Shown here piece by piece: positions 60,038 through 64,000 of a DNA stretch of 64,000 bases (its first letter is position 1; each line of letters begins with the position of its first letter). A model generated the notes under the pieces. That model was not told where the DNA came from and searched no databases. It was given only the letters and a program-made list of their open reading frames with translations. The translations under genes were made by a program, and so were the position numbers. The stretch is from Streptomyces barkulensis (GTDB lineage Bacteria; Actinomycetota; Actinomycetes; Streptomycetales; Streptomycetaceae), in the NCBI RefSeq assembly GCF_002843305.1, contig NZ_PGSG01000027.1, positions 44,640 through 108,639 on the forward strand, written 5' to 3'.

Positions 60038-63000
60038 GTGCAGGGACGTTTCAAGAGGGATGGCAGCGCTGTGGGGGACCCGGAGCTGCGCGGTGCGACC
60101 GACCGCGGCTCCTCACCACAGCGCGCCCAGGAGAGCGGTGGCCGGGAGCAGGCCCTCGACGCCGACAAGGGCAAGCGCGCGAAGGCGCGACCGGACGGCG
60201 AGGCCGAGGGCGCCCCGAAGCCCAAGGAGCCCGGCGCCACGGGCTCCCGTCTGGCCCTGCGCAACTGGCGCATCAGTACCCGTCTGGTCTCGCTGCTGGC
60301 CCTTCCGGTCGTCACGGCCACCTCGCTGGGCGCACTGAGCATCAACAGCTCGCTCGCCGAGGTCGACCAGCTCGACAACATGAAGCTCCTCACGGAGATG
60401 ACCGAGCGCGCCACCGAGCTGGCGACGGCGCTCCAGGAGGAGCGGGACCGCTCGGCCGGCCCCCTGACCGGCACCGGCAACCCCAAGGACGACGCGGTCG
60501 TCGGTCCGCGCGAGGAGACCGACCAGGTCAAGGCCGCGTTCTTCGACGCCACCCCCGCGCTCGACACCGCCGACGCCGGGCTCCTCTCCGGCGTCCGTGC
60601 CACGATCACGGACATCACCCGGCAGCTGAACCGGCTCAAGACCATCCGGGAGCGGGCGTACGACAACCCGGACAACATCTCGCAGACGGTCAACGACTAC
60701 AACCAGCTGATCGAGTCGCTGCTGAGCCTGTCCCAGGACATGGCGCAGGCCACCAGCAACCCGGAGATGATCCAGAGCACCCGTGCGCTGGCGGCGTTCT
60801 CCTCCGCCAAGGAGTACGCCTCCATGCAGCGGGCGATCATCAGCGCCGGCCTGGCTCGCGAGGACGGCCCCAAGCTGTCGGACAACGACCACCTGTACAT
60901 CAGGACGGCCTGGGAGAGCGAGAGCGCGGCCCGTAAGCGCTTCGACGACATCTACGGCAACAACGAGGCGGCCGAGCTCACCAAGCCGCTCGACGAGGGC
61001 ATCGTCAACATCACCTCGGCCGACGAGTACGCCGAGCGTGTGGTGAAGGACCCCAAGGGCATCTCACGCGAGAACCGCTCCTACCTGGACTGGTTCGACC
61101 AGGACCAGGTCAAGATCGAGCAGATGCGGAAGATCGAGGCCTCGCTGCTCACGCAGATGGACGAGCAGGCCCGTACGCTGCGGGCCGAGGCCCAGCAGTC
61201 GGCCCTCTTCAACGGTGTCCTGGTGCTGCTCGTGCTCGGCATCTCGCTGGTCGGCGCGTTCGTCGTGGCCCGCTCCATGATCCGCTCGCTGCGCCGGCTG
61301 CAGGACACCGCGCAGGACGTGGCCCGCCGCCGCCTGCCCGAGCTGGTCAAGCAGCTCTCCGAGGCCGACCCGCAGGACGTCGACACCTCCGTGGAGTCCG
61401 TCGGCGTCCACAGCCGCGACGAGATCGGCCGGGTGGCCGCGGCGTTCGACGACGTGCACAGCGAGGCCGTCCGGCTCGCCGCCGAGCAGGCGCTGCTGCG
61501 GGGGAACGTCAACGCGATGTTCACCAACCTCTCGCGCCGCAGTCAGGGCCTGATCCAGCGCCAGCTCTCGCTCATCTCCGAACTGGAGTCCCGCGAGGCC
61601 GACCCGGACCAGCTCTCCTCCCTGTTCAAGCTGGACCACCTGGCGACCCGTATGCGCCGTAACGGCGAGAACCTGCTGGTCCTCGCGGGCGAGGAGCCCG
61701 GCCGCCGCTGGACCCGCCCGGTGCCGCTGGTGGACGTGCTGCGCGCCGCCGCGTCCGAGGTGGAGCAGTACGAGCGCATCGAGCTGAGCGCCGTTCCCAC
61801 CACCGAGGTCGCGGGCCGGGTCGTCAACGACCTGGTGCACCTGCTGGCCGAGCTGCTGGAGAACGCCACCTCGTTCTCCTCGCCGCAGACCAAGGTCAAG
61901 GTCACCGGCCACGCGCTGCCCGACGGCCGGGTGCTGGTCGAGATCCACGACACCGGCATCGGACTGTCGCCCGAGGACCTCGCGGCGATCAACGAGCGGC
62001 TCGCCAACCCCCCGACGGTCGACGTCTCGGTCTCCCGCCGCATGGGCCTGTTCGTGGTCGGCCGCCTGTCCCTGCGGCACGGCATCCGCATCCAGCTGCG
62101 CCCCTCCGACTCCGGCGGCACGACCGCGCTGGTCATGCTCCCGGTCGACGTCGCCCAGCGCGGCGGTCAGCAGAACGGCCAGCAGAACGGTCAGCAGAGG
62201 AAGCCCTCCGGCGACGGCGGCCAGGGCGCCGGCCCGTCCGCCACGCTGCGGCGAGAGCCGCAGGGCGGTGGTGCGCCGGCCGGTACCAGCCGGCTCGGTG
62301 CGCTGCCCACCCGCAACCAGGTCCAGGGCGCTTCCTCCTCGCGTGCCGCGCTTCCCGGCGGTCCGGCGGGCGGTCCCGCGGCAGGCAGTCCCGCGGCAGG
62401 CGGTCCCGCGGGCGGTGGCTTCGGTGCCCCCGGCCGCCCCGGCCCCGGGCAGTCGCCCCGCCCCGGGCAGCCCGGGCGTCCCGGAGAGGGTGTGCCCGCG
62501 GGGGCCTTCGGCTCCGGCGCGCGCCCCGAGCCCCGCACCGGCCAGCAGCCGCCGCAGCGGCGTGCCGACGTCTCCACGGGCGAACTGCCCGCCGGACCCG
62601 GCGAGCGGCGCCCCAGCTGGGCCGACGGCCGCGACGACCGGGCGTCCGGCCGCTACGAGGCCCCCGACGCGCCGCGCGGTCACGAAGAGGCGGAGAGCAC
62701 CTCGGAGTTCGCCCGTCCGGGCGGCCCCGGCGCGTACCCGCAGCAGCCCGCCGGGCCCGGCGAGACCGCCCCGCTTCCGCGTGTGGAGCCGCAGGGCGGT
62801 CCGCGCGGTCCGCAGGACACCGGCCAGTACCCGGTGCCTCAGGACACCGGTCAGTACGCCCGACCCCAGAGCCCGCAGGACACCGGTCAGTACGCCCTTC
62901 CGGGCGGCCCCCAGGACACCGGCCAGTACCCGGCGCCTCAGACCCCGCAGGACACCGGGCAGTACGCCGTCCCCCGGCAGGGCGCCTCCACCGCCCGCGA

Positions 63001-63577
63001 GTCCTCCGCCTACGAACTTCCCGGCAGCAGCCCGGCCGCGACGGGCTCGGACGAGCGCACACCGATCTTCGAGTCGATGGAGACGAACTGGTTCAGCGCC
63101 CGCCAGGCCGCCGCCCAGCAGGCTCCCGCGACCGCGTCGTCGGGTGAGTCCCCGTCGGCGGGAGCGCCCGGTCCGGCATCCCCCCAGCGGCCCGAACGGC
63201 CCGAAGGGCCCGCCCGGCCGGCGCCCCAGCGGCAGCCCACCGGCGGGTCCGGCGGTGCCGGCGGCGGCACCGGCACCGGGTGGCAGGAGACCCCGAACGA
63301 CGAGCGCTGGCGCCGGGCCGAACAGCTCCGCCAGCCCGCGGCCGGCGGGGTCACCACCTCCGGTCTGCCCCGCCGCGTGCCGCGCGCCAACCTCGTGGCG
63401 GGCACCGCGCAGCAGCGGCCGTCCACACCGACCGGTCCGCAGGTCTCGCGTGCGCCCGATGACGTACGCGGTCGGCTGACCAATCTCCGCCGGGGCATCC
63501 AGCAGGGTCGGCAGGCCGGAAACGGCCAGGCCGGCGGCAGCCGCGGCACAGGCCCCACCTACCAGCAGGAGCGTTAG
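60038..63577 (+). CDS. cvnA: Conservon histidine-kinase-like sensor (CvnA, NIT-HAMP-HATPase)
   Basis: This protein of about 1179 residues starts at GTG 60038 (AGAGG upstream). A short cytoplasmic start leads to a membrane segment (about 78-100), an extracytoplasmic nitrate/nitrite-sensing (NIT) domain (about 105-385), a second membrane segment (about 389-413, NGVLVLLVLGISLVGAFVVA), HAMP, then a HATPase domain (LVHLLAELLENATSFSSP near 600; VEIHDTGIGLSPEDL). The C-terminal 470 residues are Gly/Pro/Gln-rich and disordered, with five QDTGQY repeats at 925-975. CvnA proteins act with a roadblock protein, a DUF742 protein and a small GTPase. It is the first gene of that set here. Confidence 0.92.
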   Translation: MQGRFKRDGSAVGDPELRGATDRGSSPQRAQESGGREQALDADKGKRAKARPDGEAEGAPKPKEPGATGSRLALRNWRISTRLVSLLALPVVTATSLGALSINSSLAEVDQLDNMKLLTEMTERATELATALQEERDRSAGPLTGTGNPKDDAVVGPREETDQVKAAFFDATPALDTADAGLLSGVRATITDITRQLNRLKTIRERAYDNPDNISQTVNDYNQLIESLLSLSQDMAQATSNPEMIQSTRALAAFSSAKEYASMQRAIISAGLAREDGPKLSDNDHLYIRTAWESESAARKRFDDIYGNNEAAELTKPLDEGIVNITSADEYAERVVKDPKGISRENRSYLDWFDQDQVKIEQMRKIEASLLTQMDEQARTLRAEAQQSALFNGVLVLLVLGISLVGAFVVARSMIRSLRRLQDTAQDVARRRLPELVKQLSEADPQDVDTSVESVGVHSRDEIGRVAAAFDDVHSEAVRLAAEQALLRGNVNAMFTNLSRRSQGLIQRQLSLISELESREADPDQLSSLFKLDHLATRMRRNGENLLVLAGEEPGRRWTRPVPLVDVLRAAASEVEQYERIELSAVPTTEVAGRVVNDLVHLLAELLENATSFSSPQTKVKVTGHALPDGRVLVEIHDTGIGLSPEDLAAINERLANPPTVDVSVSRRMGLFVVGRLSLRHGIRIQLRPSDSGGTTALVMLPVDVAQRGGQQNGQQNGQQRKPSGDGGQGAGPSATLRREPQGGGAPAGTSRLGALPTRNQVQGASSSRAALPGGPAGGPAAGSPAAGGPAGGGFGAPGRPGPGQSPRPGQPGRPGEGVPAGAFGSGARPEPRTGQQPPQRRADVSTGELPAGPGERRPSWADGRDDRASGRYEAPDAPRGHEEAESTSEFARPGGPGAYPQQPAGPGETAPLPRVEPQGGPRGPQDTGQYPVPQDTGQYARPQSPQDTGQYALPGGPQDTGQYPAPQTPQDTGQYAVPRQGASTARESSAYELPGSSPAATGSDERTPIFESMETNWFSARQAAAQQAPATASSGESPSAGAPGPASPQRPERPEGPARPAPQRQPTGGSGGAGGGTGTGWQETPNDERWRRAEQLRQPAAGGVTTSGLPRRVPRANLVAGTAQQRPSTPTGPQVSRAPDDVRGRLTNLRRGIQQGRQAGNGQAGGSRGTGPTYQQER
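62809..62968 (+). repeat. Five in-frame QDTGQY repeats in cvnA
   Basis: CAGGACACCGGNCAGTAC occurs five times with 6 to 15 bases of Pro/Gly/Ala codons between copies, in the disordered tail of CvnA. The copies differ at silent sites (GGC, GGT, GGG), so they are maintained as protein repeats and copy number may vary between strains. Confidence 0.9.
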
Positions 63578-64000
63578 TTGAGTCCGATGAGCCAGGCGGC
63601 GCAGAATCTGAACTGGTTGATCACCAACTTCGTGGACAACACCCCGGGGGTGTCGCACACGGTGGTGGTCTCCGCCGACGGCCTCCTTCTGGCCATGTCC
63701 GAGGGGTTTCCGCGGGATCGTGCCGATCAGTTGGCGGCGGTCGCGTCGGGGCTGACCTCGCTGACCGCTGGTGCGTCGCGCATCTTCGAGGGGGGTGCGG
63801 TGAATCAGACGGTGGTGGAGATGGAGCGTGGGTTCCTTTTCATCATGTCGATCTCCGACGGTTCCTCGCTGGCGGTGCTGGCGCATCCGGAGGCGGACAT
63901 CGGTCTGGTCGGGTATGAGATGGCCCTGTTGGTGGACCGTGCGGGTACGGTGCTGACGCCGGACCTCCGCGCCGAACTGCAGGGAAGTCTGCTCAACTAG
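63578..64000 (+). CDS. cvnB: Roadblock/LC7 domain protein (CvnB)
   Basis: This 140-residue roadblock/LC7 protein shows the family pattern: LNWLITNFVDNTPGVSHTVVVSADGLLLAMSEGF, then GLTSLTAGASRIFEGG and ending LLVDRAGTVLTPDLRAELQGSLLN. The stop lies at the last base of the window, so the gene is complete. TTG 63578 is chosen because AGGAG lies six bases before it; ATG 63587 gives a product three residues shorter. In conservons CvnB couples the sensor to the Ras-like GTPase encoded further downstream. Confidence 0.93.
   Translation: MSPMSQAAQNLNWLITNFVDNTPGVSHTVVVSADGLLLAMSEGFPRDRADQLAAVASGLTSLTAGASRIFEGGAVNQTVVEMERGFLFIMSISDGSSLAVLAHPEADIGLVGYEMALLVDRAGTVLTPDLRAELQGSLLN

Overview
The window is a stretch of Streptomyces-type chromosome. 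The DNA is very GC-rich, coding triplets are strongly G/C at the third position, and GTG starts and 4-base GTGA/ATGA start-stop overlaps are frequent. Conservon genes, a WhiJ/AbaA-type regulator group and an order ligA - GGDEF/EAL - gatCAB - ilvBNC - serA - leuB - ilvE - cimA - accBE - conservon also point there. From memory this order resembles the SCO547x-SCO554x interval of S. coelicolor; I could not align it. By eye I found no in-frame TTA (bldA) codon in any called gene.

Layout. 1-430: a tandem glycine riboswitch on the minus strand, controlling a gene off the left edge (probably gcvT), then a small P-loop kinase. 1.2-3.0 kb: two SseB paralogues. 3.2-9.2 kb: a complete dppABCDF-type peptide ABC transporter operon with a large hairpin between the binding-protein and permease genes. 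9.3-14.9 kb: UPF0126/TRIC membrane protein, thioesterase-fold protein, Dps, cysteine desulfurase, Tat-type amidase, mnmA. 15.0-19.7 kb: an accessory-looking block with an AAA ATPase/RloB pair (candidate phage defence), a MOSC protein, and an XRE/DUF397/HATPase regulatory trio. 19.7-25.5 kb: NmrA-type oxidoreductase, methyltransferase, CASTOR/RCK-like channel protein, SDR, MetE-like protein. 25.5-34.3 kb: ligA, an RmdB-like c-di-GMP protein whose stop codon lies in a 175-bp MITE-like repeat, and gatC-gatA-gatB. Between gatA and gatB lie a tandem duplication carrying two near-identical 31-residue reading frames and a small membrane protein. 34.4-38.0 kb: DUF6191 protein, sugar-dehydrogenase lipoprotein, aldo/keto reductase, 2-hydroxyacid dehydrogenase. 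38.3-41.3 kb: a 1000-residue PAS-GGDEF-degenerate EAL protein with a BldD-box-like site upstream.

41.3-59.2 kb is mainly amino-acid and acyl-CoA metabolism: ilvB-ilvN-ilvC behind a leader-peptide attenuator, serA, a PucR-family regulator divergent from proline catabolism genes pruB-pruA, a Uma2 protein, leuB, ilvE, cimA (behind a second terminator-type leader), accB and accE. Together ilvBNC, leuB, ilvE and cimA supply much of valine, leucine and isoleucine synthesis. Proline is broken down to glutamate by pruBA, and accBE are carboxylase subunits for malonyl/methylmalonyl-CoA supply. 59.3-64 kb: a small unknown gene divergent from the start of a conservon (cvnA, cvnB), which runs off the right edge. 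Transcription units are separated by long perfect GC hairpins, most without a T-run. Only the two leaders (ilvB, cimA) have classic T-tailed terminators.
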